Source: Haberlea rhodopensis
Lineage: Eukaryota; Streptophyta; Magnoliopsida; Lamiales; Gesneriaceae
Direction of reading: 5' to 3'
Length of the DNA stretch: 64,000 nucleotides
Assembly (NCBI GenBank): GCA_907163345.1
Contig: CAJQUN010000152.1
Coordinates: 248,001-312,000 of the forward strand
Under the pieces are notes generated by a model that was not told the origin of the DNA, did not search any database, and saw only the letters and a program-made list of their open reading frames with translations. A program made the translations under genes and the position numbers. Positions 35,441-48,605 of the stretch are shown in pieces. The stretch's first letter is position 1, and every line of letters begins with the position of its first letter.

Positions 35441-38400
35441 ATACCTTCTCGGATCTTTTCGCATTTCCATGCTTAATTTCAATCGTTAAGCATTTTTATC
35501 CAACAAGAAAATCCTATAATCATGGGGAAAAGGGTATTCATAAATAGAAGATAAAAAACTTATAAACTTGTTAAAGATTATACAGTCGCGCTTGTGCGAG
35601 TCAATGCCCGAGGCGTGACATAAAGTATATACGATCCCTAAATGTTAAAATATTTGAGCCCAGTGTAAATATATTTGTATCAATGAAAATAAAAGTAAGA
35701 ATAAGAAAGCAAGATATACATAGATTTGAAGTAAAATGTTTGCAACTTGGAATTTGGTGGCGATAATTAATTGTATTTCAATTCAACTATCTGTCTTTCA
35801 CCGCTGGCTTTCATTCATCAAATAATATAAATAAATTGAAACCTAAAATAATACAAGTGAAATGGTAAGAAACTTAACCACTTGGTGCAACCTAAGCCAG
35901 CACGAAGGAGAATCCCATAAAAAAATATTTATTACACTTTCCAGATCAAATCATTTGAACCATATTTTTTAGTTCTTTGTATGCTTTTTGGCATACATTT
36001 ATATATTCATCTATATTAAATATATAAGTTCTGAATCTTATCTGTTAATTTTTTATTATTTAATTTTTCATATGTCTTTGTCATGTTTTTATTATTATTA
36101 TCAAGGTTTTTGACCTAAAACTATCCAATGTCCTAAAAAACAAGCAATAAATAATGAGAAATTAGGTTTTTTAAGGATGATTTGTTAATATAAAAAACAT
36201 AATGTTTAAAGAACGAATAATGTATCGACCATTTGATTTACTTTAAGCTTTTTTTTGTTATTTTTATTTTAAATATTGTTATTTATGTGATAATGTAAAG
36301 TTGAATAAGCGCACTTATTAGGATATGCCACTTGATTTATTGCAAATCTGCCAATTAACTCAAAAATATAAAAGTTTAAAATAGTTTATAATGGTTTACA
36401 ATTGTAGAGCGATGATGGATACGAACTAGTTGCTATATAAACTCATTGTTCAGTCGTCTTTGCGTGGGCTAACCTTAACGTGACACTATTCAACTTTTTT
36501 TCCCCTGAAATAAATCAATACATGTTCATGTCAACACATTAGAAGTGCTTTCTTGTCATGTGAATAAGTGTCCCTCTTTTTTTTCTTTTTTTTTTGTTTG
36601 AACCCCCTTCAAAAAGGCTGTTAGCATACATCTAAGCAGACTCGGATTTAGAATCCAAGACGAACTGACAAAATTTCGGAGGCCAATATACAATTTTAGG
36701 TGGGGAAATGCGATTTTAGGGATAATAAATTTGTTTTTGATGGAGTCTTCCCTGACTGTACATTCATCCTTTCATATATATATATTATTTTTTTATAATT
36801 AAATTAAAAGAAGATGACTTCCACTCAAATATTCCAAATAATGCGTTACACTTGTTCATGAACAATTCTATATATCCATACAATTCTTTTATACATGTCT
36901 AATCCACACTCGACCTAACCCCATGAGGATTCACAGGAGAAGCTCTTTAATAAGATAAAGTATTTTTTTTCTTCTTCATATTATTAATAGATTTTTTGAA
37001 CATAAACAATAACTATATTAAGTAATCGATAAGTACATAGAAATTCCGGCCGAAACCCAATTCACATCTTTAAGTTATCAAGATTATGGAAATTTTGAAT
37101 ATATGATCTCGTGTCATCATGCAAATAAAAAAAACCTTGGCATGCCCAGTGTGACAGATCATCTTCTCCACCCAGCCAAGGATACAGAACAATTATTTTA
37201 TATGAACTTAAAAAATAATATCACAAATATTAGTGGAACTCAAGCTCAAGATATCAGATAGTTGTCGTGAGTTGGTCAATTGAAAAAGGTTTTAACTTGT
37301 ATTTTATATTTGTTGAATATATATGACGGCAATTTTTAATTTTACCCGAAGTGACGTACAATGGAGCAAATACATATAATCCCTTGATTTGGTATAAATT
37401 ATTAAGGATAAGTGATGTGTTCTTTTCACGAGCAAATCTAGTCTTTTGTTGAGGGGGTAAAAAAAATGTAAATTTTTTAAATATGGGGACAAAAGTATAA
37501 TATATATTTTTGGGAAACAACTGTACCCAATTGAATATGTCATATGTGTATTTGTCTCTGTTTTTTTTGTAAACAATTCCTAAACTAGGGGATGCAGACT
37601 CAAACTTGACCTATTTACAATGGGAAGAGGGGGGTCACGACCACTAGACTACAACACTAGTGCCATCTCTTGTTTTTTGATATCAAATAAAAAGGACAAA
37701 TGAATCATAAATGATCTTTGTAAAATATTTTTTTTTTAACTTAAAACATGAACTATCATTAATCTAGATCAATAAAGTCAGCCAATACATAATCTTTCAA
37801 AAAGAAAGAGAGAGAATCCAACGATTCAGTAATAGGTCCTATGGACAAAGCGAGAGAGGCAAGGGCATGATCTTTATAATATGATATTATTATTACATGC
37901 ATTATGTCCCAAGAAATGTCTTATCATAATATGGTCACTCAAAATTTACATGACCTAAACGAATCTTGGACCAAACCCTCACATTTTTGGGCGGTGATAT
38001 TTCTCTAGTTTTGAAGAAATCAACGTCGATAGCAAAATCAAGAAAATTGACTAAATGATTAAATTATAAGTAAAAAAGTAACCAAAAAATTCAAAAACTA
38101 TAAATAAAATATATTTACATTTTTTTATACTTACATTTAATTTTTTTTACCATAGGGAGGGGGATTTCATAGTATTTTAAATGGCCACAATCAGCCTCAA
38201 AACCGAGGCATCCCAAGTGAGACAATGGTGAGAAACCATCCGAGAAAACCCAAGTTCTCCGTATAAATTTTCTAAACTATGATAATGTCTTTATCAGTCT
38301 CCTAAAAATCCAAAAGTTTAATTATTATTTTTATTAGTTTGCATTAAAAATAATAAAATGAGGGAGCTAATAACATTATTTTTACACCGCCAAATGCTTA

Positions 38401-39199
38401 GATCAAAAACCAACTTAGCGTGTGTATATAAGTATTATGAGACGCGTCATTAGTTGCTGAGTTGGCGAAAGATTAAGCACACGCGTGTCAAGGTTATGTC
38501 ATTCATATAGTTTATTTGTTTAATTTGGAAACCGCAAAATCATGTTCCGATCACTCTCACGATAAAGTTAATTGTTGCACCTCAATAATCATCTCTCAAT
38601 AATTAAAATCATGGAATCAAACACGTGACATTAACTCCGATACTAATTGTATGATCAAATATTTAGCTCGTTTTCAAAAATTATAGATAATGATAATGAT
38701 GCAACTCTAAACTGTACTGCAGTTGAAACACCATACATTTACTTAAATACGTTACTTGGTACAAAAAGTAAGAATATGATCCCCAAAAATTCAAGTCTGT
38801 GAATATATTATCGTTTTTTCTCCTATAGCTATACATTCATTATTCAAATCTTCCGCTCTCCCAAAATTTGAATCTCTTTCTTGGGGAAAGACTGGCTATG
38901 TTACCTAATTACAATCTTCACATTACTTGGTGCTAAAAAAAAACACTAAAAAATACAACCCAGAAACACACAGCTCCCCCCCTGTTTATTTACATAATTC
39001 ATCCGCAGAAAATCTGCGACGCTCTTGGCTCCAAGGGCGAGTTTGACATATGAATGGCGTTGTTACAGGCAAAACAATCAGTACCATCTCCATGAACTCG
39101 AATTTTTCCAGTGACAGTGCTGTATCATTCCCATATGCCACTTAAGATTCTATAAAGAATCTTCTTGAACTCGTTTTGAAGTGTATCTCCTTGGTATTG
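35441..39199. other. Gene-poor intergenic region
   Basis: 3.8 kb of AT-rich sequence. I find no coding sequence, terminal inverted repeat or tRNA-like head that I can defend. The last ~200 bp (39000-39199) is the likely 3' UTR of the PIP5 kinase gene. Confidence 0.4.
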
Positions 39200-42100
39200 T
39201 TATCTATCCTCGATGAAAATTCTCTGAACGAAATCTCTAAATCTTTTGGAATAAAGTTTTGGATCAACAGCAGAGATTGAGGTAGGGTCAACCTGTAAGG
39301 ATTTGTATGCATGCTCGAGTTTCTTGCTGATATCGTAGTCTTGTAGAATGTCGATTATGCCGAAGTATAGGACTACTTCACAGGTTTCTCCGCTGCATCG
39401 AGGCTTCAAATTGCCAGATCCGCCTGGAATGTACTGATCGACATCACTCCTTCGAGCCACTCGTTCTGCTCGTGCAGGCATATTGGCACCAAGTCTGATC
39501 AACGGTTTCCTGATCAAGAACAAGTGCAACTTCAAACTCAGAACGCAATAAAAATATATATATTTATCATATATTAGTTTCATGACCACAAAAAAACGAT
39601 CCCAAACAGAGATAATAGTGTGGCAAGGACAATACCTGCCAGCTAAGATCCGATCCATGTCTTGTAGTTCAGCTTCAAGGAAACGACAGCCTCGCAAGAA
39701 CTTTTCATTTTGATAAGAATCATTCTTTTCTGCAGAAAAAAAAGACATCTTTCTATGAATTCTCTGTGTCCCATTTAGATCTTTCACCTTTTTTTACAAC
39801 ACAAGACTGAATTTATCACTTGATATTGTGAAAAATACCTGTACGCAACAGAAAAGGCGACAGACCAATCTTGTCCAGAGTACTATCATGGCGAAAATGA
39901 AGACCGACTAACAGACTGTAATCCATGATTCTCTCGGCCTCCAAGAATTCACAATCACGATCTATTTGTCTGTCGATGTGAGCTAGCAAATGAGGATAAT
40001 ACCGACATAATAAAATAGAAGAACATAAAGGCTAACAGGAGATGCACCGAAACTTACTTCATTAGTTCTTGATACCAACTGGTTTGAAGCCTAAACACAA
40101 AATTGAGATCAAGATCTTTAAGAGTTGTGGTTTCATCAATCTCTCCCTCAGGCTTCTCAGTATTGCGGCCATGGGATGATCCTTTCAAATCAAATCTTCT
40201 ATGAATTTGATACTCGGAGTAGAAAAAGTTTCCCATCACAATGAACCGAGTCTAATTTAAAATGACACATTATGCATTAGTTTGCGACAGTGAAGCAACA
40301 AGACGTAAATGGAAAGAATTTACTTTCGGTAAAGACCATATACCTTGACACCACCCACTGGTTTTACACAATGGACACCAAAAAACTTGGTCACGAGAGA
40401 ACTTTCATAGCGAAAAACATGTTGGTAATAACTTGGAAGCATCTTGATGAGAACCTAATGAAACAAATAGCCAAACTTTTGATTTCAGAAAGATGATTAA
40501 CCAGTAGATAGCCTTATCACATGAAATACCACTGAGTCCCCACTTATATGTAACAAGAAATGGTGCAAGACAAACATCATTAAAAAAATCCACTGCTTCA
40601 ACTTCCGCTATCGTGTTTACACAAGATAACATCTTTAGAGTTTAACAAATAGCAAATAGGTACTCGCATAGATAGCCAACTAACCTTGGCTTCTGATTTC
40701 TTGACTGTCTTTATCACAAACCGATCATCATGCGTTAAATAAAAGAAACTTCCACTTTTCCCAGGAGATGAAAGCTCTCTCAAGGCATTGTTTCCGCAAA
40801 CAGCTAACATATAATCCGCAGGATCAACTTGGAATAGCTCCCGTAAATGTCTATGAAACCCATAAAGCAATCAGAATGCAAAACTAGAACAAAATCATAA
40901 TTGAATCGTCCAGAAACTAACATAATATTATCAATTTACATATTTATGCAGATGGGCAACAACAGAATTCAACTGATACAGCATTTTTTTGTTCTTTTTT
41001 ATACATTTCTAGCAGACAAGTAAAAGAAAATCAGTTACCTAAACACCATAGGACAATAATCCTTCCACCGGAACTCCCGTGACTGATGGGGAGGTGTTGC
41101 TTTCGATCCTTCCGGAGGAAACCTAGTCCAAAACTTTTCCTTAGGATCAAAATCGTTGAGATTCAGGTCACGCGATATCGAGGTATCCTTTCCCACCAAT
41201 TGCCTAAGCAAACAATAGTCACACCAAATCAGCAAACATCATATGAAAAACAAACAGCTTACCAAATTGCCACACATAAATTTCAAAACACTTTATATAT
41301 CTATCATCGTTTGATCCATTCTTACCGAATTCCCAATTGAAGATTAAGCATCAGATCATAATTCTTATGACCTTTCCCGATCATCTGCCCCGGCTTCTTC
41401 ACTTCCCCATTAAAAACACTAGGAATTTTCCCAGATTGCTTAGGTCCACACTGGTCCATCACAAATCTATCACAACACAACATTGACGGCTGCAGAGTAT
41501 CAATGATATCACAAGTTATATCTCCGGCCACCCCGTCTGATTCCCAAATGCAAATTCTTGGCAAAGCCCTCTCCATCACACCACCATCAGCGGCAGATGA
41601 CCTTTTCTTCCCCACATCTCCTGCAGTTGCCACATTCAAGCTCTCCTCCCCCGCCAACATCAACGGCGCAGATAACTTATGACTGAATAATCCCTTCAAA
41701 CCTTCTTCATAGACCATGTTTCCGTTATGAGAAGGGTAGAAACTCCCATTCAATATTTGGTTGTTTCTCCCTTTTTTGCAGGAATCCTTACACCAACAAC
41801 CAATGTAGCGACTCCCATCCGGCCAAGAGAAAACCCCATGTCCCTTAGGAACCCCATTCTCCCAGTTCCCATCATATCTACTCCCAATGCTCCAAACCAA
41901 AACACCCCGTCCATGAATGATCCCACTCTTCCACTCCCCATTATACTCGTTCCCATTGCTCCAAACATACCTGCCTCGCCCATCTTGCAAATTCCTCCTC
42001 CACAGCCCCTCATAATAGTCCCCGTTAGCGTAGTGCTTCACTCCGTACCCGTGTTTTCGATCCGAGGACCAAGAGCCCTTGTACATATCGCCATCCGCTC

Positions 42101-42527
42101 CAATAAAGGTGCCCACACCCTCCATTCGACCCGACTTGAATTCGCCTTCAAACGTTGCGCCTGATGGCCAAGAAAACTTCCCCTTACCGCTCGCTTTCCC
42201 TTTTTTCCACTCCCCTTCGTACATACACCCATCTTTCCACAAATATTTACCCGGCCCATGAGGAGTGCTGTTAGAAAATGTTCCTATATACAGATCCCCG
42301 TTGGGGAGACGCTTCTCGAGTGTATGAGCAGCTGGTGAGGTTGAAGTAGGTGTTACTCTACGGCCACCGGCCTGTGATTTGCTCCTGGGGATGAGAACAA
42401 CCGATCTTGGTGCAGTAGTTGTGGTGGTATCAATAACTTTTTCTTCACCACCTTCTCGAAATGTTATCTTCTTCTCATTATCTTCAAGTGACGCGACTGG
42501 CTTTACGAACAACACTGGTTGAAGCAT
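39200..42527 (-). CDS. PIP5K: Phosphatidylinositol 4-phosphate 5-kinase with MORN repeats
   Basis: The enzyme phosphorylates PI4P at the 5-position to make PI(4,5)P2 at the plasma membrane. Eight minus-strand exons are 41326-42527, 41039-41203, 40685-40850, 40344-40454, 40058-40251, 39839-39969, 39636-39729 and 39200-39509, giving 790 residues. Exon 1 alone encodes a basic, Thr-rich N-terminus and then seven MORN repeats plus a partial eighth (about 80-245), strictly every 23 residues (YxGxW/F...G.G). The kinase domain has PGKSGSFF (485-492), VIKTVKK with the ATP lysine at 503, FDLKGSS (568-574), the [11 protein letters not shown] motif (627-637) and [12 protein letters not shown] (736-747). 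The last exon ends IFIEDR after the RFRDFV segment. This architecture is the plant type I/II subfamily B; the exact paralogue (PIP5K4, 5 or 6-like) is not resolved. The upstream region is rich in GA runs. Confidence 0.95.
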
Positions 42528-43834
42528 TTTTTTACGAAAAATATAAATTGAGCTCCCGTTTCTCTACGTGGGCGAAGGATAATTTACTGGAATTGTTCAA
42601 CTACGACAAGGAAATAGCATAGACAGACAGAAAGCCAGCTCCTTCGGTAGTTTCTCTATATATCCGTTAATAAACGTACATATCCATTCTGGGTTGCTAT
42701 AAATTCTCATAAACAATAAACATACAGAACCCTTTTTCGGTGAATTGAGAAGTGATAGTATATGAGAGGAAATCCAATATGAAACAGAAGAATATTGGAG
42801 ACAAAGAGAGATTATTTTACATGAATAAATAAGAACAAGAAACTGAGACCAGCAAAGGAGGAAAGATAAAAAAGAAGAGAGAGAATGCGAAAAGAACGAA
42901 TTCGAAGCGTTAACTGTGTGTGAGAGAGAGAAGAAAAGTGAGCGAGAAAGGGAAAGGATCGCGTGTAATTTTGCAGGAAGGGAGAACGTTGCCCTTTTTA
43001 AAATTATTATTGTTTATTCAAATTACACAGTCAAATGCCATAAATAAATATAATTTATCATATAATTATTTGATATACTCATTAATACGTTATTATCTTT
43101 TAGTTAACAGTGAATTTTCTCTTAAAATTATTTTTAGAATTTATTACATTGTAAAGGTACAGCAAGACAAGCATGAGGATACACATAGGTCATTCACAAT
43201 TAAGGAAGTTAACTGGATAATCTTAAGACATTAATATTTGGGATTATATTCTAATCTTTCAATTGAGAATGAGATGCTAGCATATGAGCAATATATCAAT
43301 AATAGATCTAATGATCCAGAATTGATTTGTGTACATGAGATCCACGTATTTTTATGGATCCCACATACCCAAAAAATTCTTAGCCCTTAAATCTAGTATT
43401 GAGGTAGTTTTCATATGCTAGCAAAATTTTATTGCTAACTTGCAACTAAATCTAGCTGTTACCCGCTTGCTTACGAATAATCCAACTTACAAAAGATTAA
43501 TATATTATAAGAATGGAAATTACTGTTATCCACTCTAACTACATAGGTTTAGCTTATTAAACTCTTCGATGAGCTGTAACAAAAATGACACAACTTTCCC
43601 ACGAAATCCCATACTTAGATATTAAAGTTGTCTAATATTTTTTTAATATTCTATTATATCAAGTTGGTTTTATTAAATATTCATTCTAAATAGCATATAC
43701 AATTCGACATATGTATTGTTTATATGTTTTTTTTTGTAGGATCCACCCAGGAACGGAGAAAAATCGACATACATGGTAAGAAATATTTCATCTATGAGTG
43801 TACAAAATTGTGATCAAATAGTACATGTTTTTTT
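42528..43834. other. Upstream region of the PIP5 kinase gene
   Basis: A GA/AG-rich strip (about 42780-42960) lies just upstream of the start and is probably 5' UTR or promoter. Beyond it the sequence is AT-rich, without recognisable features. Confidence 0.45.
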
Positions 43835-43945
43835 TAGTGGGGGAGGGGATAAATATTTTTTCGCATACTGCGAAACTCGAAGTCGAATCTCTTCAAAGTG
43901 GATGTGAGCTCTTACCATCTGGGCTATGCCCAAGAGCTCAAATAT
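43835..43945 (-). mobile_element. SINE-like element with tRNA-derived head
   Basis: On the minus strand, TAGCCCAGATGGTAAGAGC fits a Pol III A box. About 35 bp later, GATTCGACTTCG fits a degraded B box. A short AT-rich body and T-run follow. No flanking duplication was found by eye. Confidence 0.5.
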
Positions 43946-44334
43946 TACACGTTTGTAAATACTATTTCGTTTATTTTAGGAGTCAGCATTCGATGCAACG
44001 TGGAATGCTCTAGTTATATAATAGTTTAGATCCTTAATGGTTGTCTGTGAATTTAATTTGAAAATATTTGTCCCGATTAGTGCTACATCTTCTATTTCTA
44101 ATAATATATCTTGACAAAATATAATATATGTTCCATGCATGGTGTTGCAACGTTGGACGATTGGACTCGTGCATGTATTGATACAGCCGTGATTTAAAAT
44201 TATTTGGGCTGGTACAGCACATTAAATAGAGCTAAAAAATTAATACGATTTTGAGGTTGAGCTAAATGATAAAATTTTAATTTAAATTGATATATTTAAA
44301 AAATTACATGGGGGCTAAACTCAGGCCTTTAAGG

Positions 44335-44410
44335 GACAACAAAACATTAACTTGGTGGTTGCCATCAATTTTCTAATTTAAGAGGTCTTGTGTTCGAGTC
44401 ATTTATACTC
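44335..44410 (+). mobile_element. Possible tRNA-derived SINE remnant
   Basis: AACTTGGTGGTTGCCATC followed by GGTCTTGTGTTCGAGTC has the spacing of an A-box-like and a B-box sequence, then ends in an A-run. It lies immediately upstream of hAT MITE copy 2. Boxes are degenerate and no duplication is visible. Confidence 0.35.
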
Positions 44411-44448
44411 CCTAAAAAAAAATCCAAGCCTTTAAGATGGCTCCGTCC

Positions 44449-44928
44449 TAGGGGTGCTTAACGGGCCGGGTCAATTCGGACCCGGCCCAAAACTGGACCG
44501 ATTAGCCTTGTTCGGAACCGGTAAGATACCGTTTCGATACCGGTTCTGGACTATACGGATCTGGTTTCGGGCTGAACCAGAACCGGATCCGTTATTTTTA
44601 AAAAATTAATTTTTTAAAAAATTTAGATAAATATATTTGAGGTTAGTTTACAAACACAGAGGCTCATTAGCTCAATTGGTTAGAGTTGTAGAGTAGAAGA
44701 GGATGGTCGCGTGTTCGAATCCTCAAAGCAATAATTTCCCTCGATTTTATGAATAAAAAAATTTAATTAAAAAAATCGATTCTGGGTTGGAACTAATCCA
44801 ACCCGGAATGGGTAGCCTCGGAACCGGATCCGATCCGATTCCTTACCGGATTGGGCCGGTTCCAGAATTAGTGGATCCAAAACTGACCGATTTTGGTCCG
44901 GATAGGATTGACCCGTTAAATACCCCTA
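44449..44928. mobile_element. hAT MITE, TAGGGGTGCTTAA family (copy 2)
   Basis: 480 bp, starting TAGGGGTGCTTAACGGGCC and ending in a sequence that reads TAGGGGTATTTAACGGGTC in reverse complement. Flanks CTCCGTCC (44441-44448) and TTCCGTCC (44929-44936) form a 7-of-8 target duplication. Subterminal CCGGTTCC/GGAACCGG blocks are as in the other copies. It is longer than copies 1 and 3 because a tRNA-like segment sits in its centre. Confidence 0.88.
44660..44735 (+). repeat. tRNA-like sequence inside hAT MITE copy 2
   Basis: GGCTCATTAGCTCAATTGGT ... GTGTTCGAATCCTC carries a good A box (TAGCTCAATTGG) and B box (GTTCGAATCC) with tRNA-like spacing. The anticodon arm does not fold and the acceptor ends do not pair. 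It is probably a SINE head or tRNA relic, not a working tRNA gene. Confidence 0.6.
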
Positions 44929-45258
44929 TTCCGTCCCACACATGAATACACTGACAAATAAGAACATAAAATATTTTCTATTTAAAAAATTCTCGCTTTT
45001 CTACATGCTTCTCGTGAATATTCACGATTTTTTTATTTTTATCATAACTAATAACGGAGATAATCAATTTTGTACACCTAATATATTTAGTTAACTATTC
45101 CAATAAATTTTCTTCTATTATACCGATAAAGGATCTAACTGAATTATAAACTACAATACAATATCATTCATTGACTTGAGACTAACATTGGCCAATGAAA
45201 TCAAAACATCAAACTTCTCCAGGGGCGAACCCTTATTATTTGTTTTATAGGCTCGACT

Positions 45259-45651
45259 TAGGGGTGCTTAACGAATCGGTCCGGTCCGAAATCGACCGGT
45301 TTCGGATTTTATAATTCTGGAACCGGTCTGGTCCGTTAAGGAACCGGATTGGATCCGGTTTCGGTCCAACCGGTTCCAACCTGGAACCGGATTTTTCTTT
45401 TCTTTTCTTTTTTTTTAAAAGTAAAAAACGAAGGGATTTATCAAAAAAAAAAAAATTTAAAAAACGGATATGTTTCCGGTTCATTCCGGAACCGGATCCG
45501 TTTGGTCTGGAACCGGTAAGATACCGGATCTGGAACGGTAGAATCGATCCGCACCGGCTCGGGACCGGTTAGTCCAGTTCCGATTTTGGACCGGACTAAC
45601 GGTCCAATTTTGGGCCGTGTCCGAATTGACCCGGCCTGTTAAGCACCCCTA
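45259..45651. mobile_element. hAT MITE, TAGGGGTGCTTAA family (copy 3)
   Basis: 393 bp, starting TAGGGGTGCTTAACGAATCG and ending ...GGCCTGTTAAGCACCCCTA, an exact inverted match over the first 13 bases. Flanks are GCTCGACT (45251-45258) and GCTCGACC (45652-45659), 7 of 8 identical. The interior has GGAACCGG/CCGGTTCC blocks around a homopolymer-rich centre. Confidence 0.92.
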
Positions 45652-46264
45652 GCTCGACCCATCCTTTTATGGTAAAGTTGGCCATGACATATCGTATCTT
45701 GAAAATTATACCCATTGACAAGTTTATATATACAATTTTCCTTCCTTTCTTTAGAAAAAAAGTATCACAATTTCATATTCCAAACCTAATTTTGCCCGCC
45801 CTTCATCATAGGTGGGGGGAATTATTAATCACATTAATTAAAATTTATAGAATTGGTGGAAGAAAATGTCCAGAATTTGAAGACAAAAGAAGCCATCCAT
45901 TAATCATATACTAATATCGTCTATTGCTAGGGTTGATTTATCATTAATTCGATAATAACACATTTCTCTCGTTAATGAATTCCAAATAACCCACTTATAC
46001 TAATCAATAGGGGCACCGCCTTTTTAAAGTTAATAATATAAAAAATATGGCATTCTTATACAAAAATCCCAATTAACCACGCTCTTATCCATATAAAAAA
46101 ATGTGATTTTTTAAATATTATTTTAAAAAAAATATAATACAAATTAATTTACACCCTCTTGACCAAGTTATATTTATGTGACATCAATTCACATAAATTA
46201 AAGTAAGACTGAAATTGTTATTACTTACAAGACTCAAACTTGATCAATCCCACTTTAGAAGGGT
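45652..46264. other. Intergenic sequence, no gene seen
   Basis: AT-rich, with no feature I can support. Confidence 0.4.
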
Positions 46265-46712
46265 TTTTGGCAGATTACCCACATATGGTTTCTCAAATAG
46301 GCGGATTATCCCATGTGGTTTGAAAATAAAGTGGGGGAGGCAAAGCACCAGTGGTAGCATCAGTACCGGCATAACCTTTTTTTTTACCCCCTCTGGTTTA
46401 CAAAAATTAGGCAGTTTACCACCATATGGTTTGAAAATAGGCATTTTACCCCTTGTGATTCCTAAAAATAGGCATTTTACCTCCCTGTTGTTTACAAAAT
46501 AGGCAGTTTACCCCCTATGTGTATGATGTATTTCACACCTATTCACAAACTATAAGGGGGTAAAATGCTTATTTTCATAAGCCACATGGGTGTAAAATGT
46601 CTATTTTCAAATCATATGGGGTAAACTGCATATTTTATAAACTATATGGGGTAAAATATCTATTTTCAAACCACAGGGGTGTAATTTGCCTATTTGCAAA
46701 CTACAGTGGATT
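46265..46712. mobile_element. Fold-back array element (copy B)
   Basis: The left half repeats units like TTGAAAATAGGCATTTTACC with GTGGTTT/ATGGTTT spacers every ~28-35 bp. After about 46520 the same units appear inverted (GGGGTAAAATGCYTATTTTC, CCACATGGG). The two halves form a long, imperfect stem built from many short repeats. The outer ends TTGGCAGATTACCC and GGATTATATGCCATTAA are also roughly inverted. There is no coding capacity. Confidence 0.75.
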
Positions 46713-48314
46713 ATATGCCATTAACTCCACTTTTGCTATGGTCATAACCATTAGACTAGGCATTTTGATATCTGCTTGGCAACATATTGAATATGAATGA
46801 ATATATGATTTATTTATTTTTTGTTAAGGATATATTTTTTTGCTTTTGACAATTCATAAATTAGTGGGGTGTACTCGAACTTGAGTCATTTATCAAAGGA
46901 GAGAATGAAAGATACTAGGCTATTGTCCTGATCGTCAGATTTATATACTCGTGACCTTTCTTAAAAAGCAATATCTTGTTCCAATACACATCGAAATTCA
47001 TGATCAAGATCCATTGACAAATCAGTATTTCAAAATGACAAGATTAGAACTCTGATATTAAAAAAGGAAGACAATGAGAGAATAGTGAATAGGGTCCCAT
47101 CTCCAATCAACACGGCGGCGCCACCTCTTTTATCCTTTTCAGGTGGGTTGTTCAATCAGAACCCACTACCTTCCACGTTGCATACCATTTCCATTTTTGG
47201 TATCAATCAAGCCGACCGACCTTTACAGCACCTTCAATTTTGATAGAATTCTCATTAGTTTATATTCAAATTTTTTTTTAAAAAAATAACTGACACCTTA
47301 TTGCCTGCTTCTTAACGTATATTCTATCAGATATACATTATTATTAATATATACACACTAGTAAATACATAGATATATACATTTTATAATGAATCCAATA
47401 TAAAAGATTTTGCTAAAAAATGGTGCATGAAACTCCAAAGATACGCGGAATCCGAGAGGGGTCGGGTCTATTAGACCTAATGTTCGCAACATTCCCCTGT
47501 AATACAAGATGATGTTTCTGCTACTCGGTCTATATATGAATCATCCCTCTCACTAAAACATGGAACACAAATATTTGTGGAAGGAGCTGTAGCTACATTG
47601 TGGGCACCATGCATGTAAGAGTGGTTGACGTCACCATAAAGAAAATGCTTGAAAGTGAAAACTACAAAAATATTTCAATAAAATAAGTTCGATTAATCCA
47701 TCCAAATAAGCCTGTGATGAAGTTTAGGACATTCGTCATTATACATGCCACTTGTTATTATTGTTAATATGAATATTGGTGGTGGGGGAGGTCTCGAACA
47801 TTATTATTAATATTTTGGTTAATGGGAAAATTTCAAGTTATTTTTTTTATTATTATTTCTCTTTGTATCTCCTCGTCGGTTGAGTGATTTGAAGCCTGCC
47901 GCGTGATTTCTCCATTTCTACGTTATGTGTGAGAGCTAATAATCTCCAAATTTGTTGATGAAAACAAGAATCTGGTATCCATTGGCACCGATCAAAATTA
48001 CGACCCGAAGATCTCGTGTTTGAGTCTCCTTCCCCCACCTAAATAGGTGTAAAGTTGCCAAAAAAAATTTATATTTCACATGACATGTCTTCAATAGAAT
48101 TATTAATCTATTTATATAGTTAGTTATTGTTGATTATTTAATTATTTACGGATGCTAATTACCTCTAGGAATTAGTCTAATGTACAACAAATCTAGCCAA
48201 AAAACGATAAATCTTTGAGGCTCGACCATATCATTTCGTTTTATTCGGTATTTCGATCTTTCTAGATATGAGTGTTGGTTTTACTAAGCCATTGTATAGG
48301 GAATAAATCGAATC
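46713..48314. other. Gene-free intergenic region
   Basis: No gene recognised. Around 48000-48030, AGATCTCGTGTTTGAGTCTC resembles a degraded Pol III B box, but there is no convincing A box. A few long T/A runs are present. Confidence 0.4.
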
Positions 48315-48605
48315 TTTGACAATTTACTCCATTTTGGTATCGCTACTAAGTATTTTATCCCATTGGTTTATAATTACACAGTTTATACCTTTATGGTTTG
48401 AAATAGACAGTTTACACCATACTCCATATGGTTTGCAATTGATAGTACATTGTCCCCTTATATTGAAAGGGTGTCTTGCACTTGTTCACAAACCATATGA
48501 GCATAAACTGCATATTTTCAAACACATGGAGTACTGCATATTTTGAAAACTACAGGGGTTTAAATTGCTTATTTTGAAAAACCACATAGAGCTCATTGCC
48601 AAAAA
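48315..48605. mobile_element. Fold-back array element (copy C)
   Basis: Units TATGGTTTGAAATAGACAGT and TATGGTTTGCAATTGATAGT on the left face CATATGAGCATAAACTGCAT, ACTGCATATTTTGAAAACTA and AAATTGCTTATTTTGAAAAA on the right. The design matches copy B at 46265, with outer ends TTTGACAATTTACTCC and GAGCTCATTGCCAAA. Confidence 0.65.

Noticed and set aside
41727..42261. Several long plus-strand and alternate-frame open frames
   Set aside because: They are antisense or frame-shifted readings of the MORN-repeat exon of the PIP5 kinase gene, whose periodic codons suppress stops.
44660..44735. Functional tRNA gene
   Set aside because: A and B boxes are good, but the acceptor stem does not pair and no anticodon loop folds.
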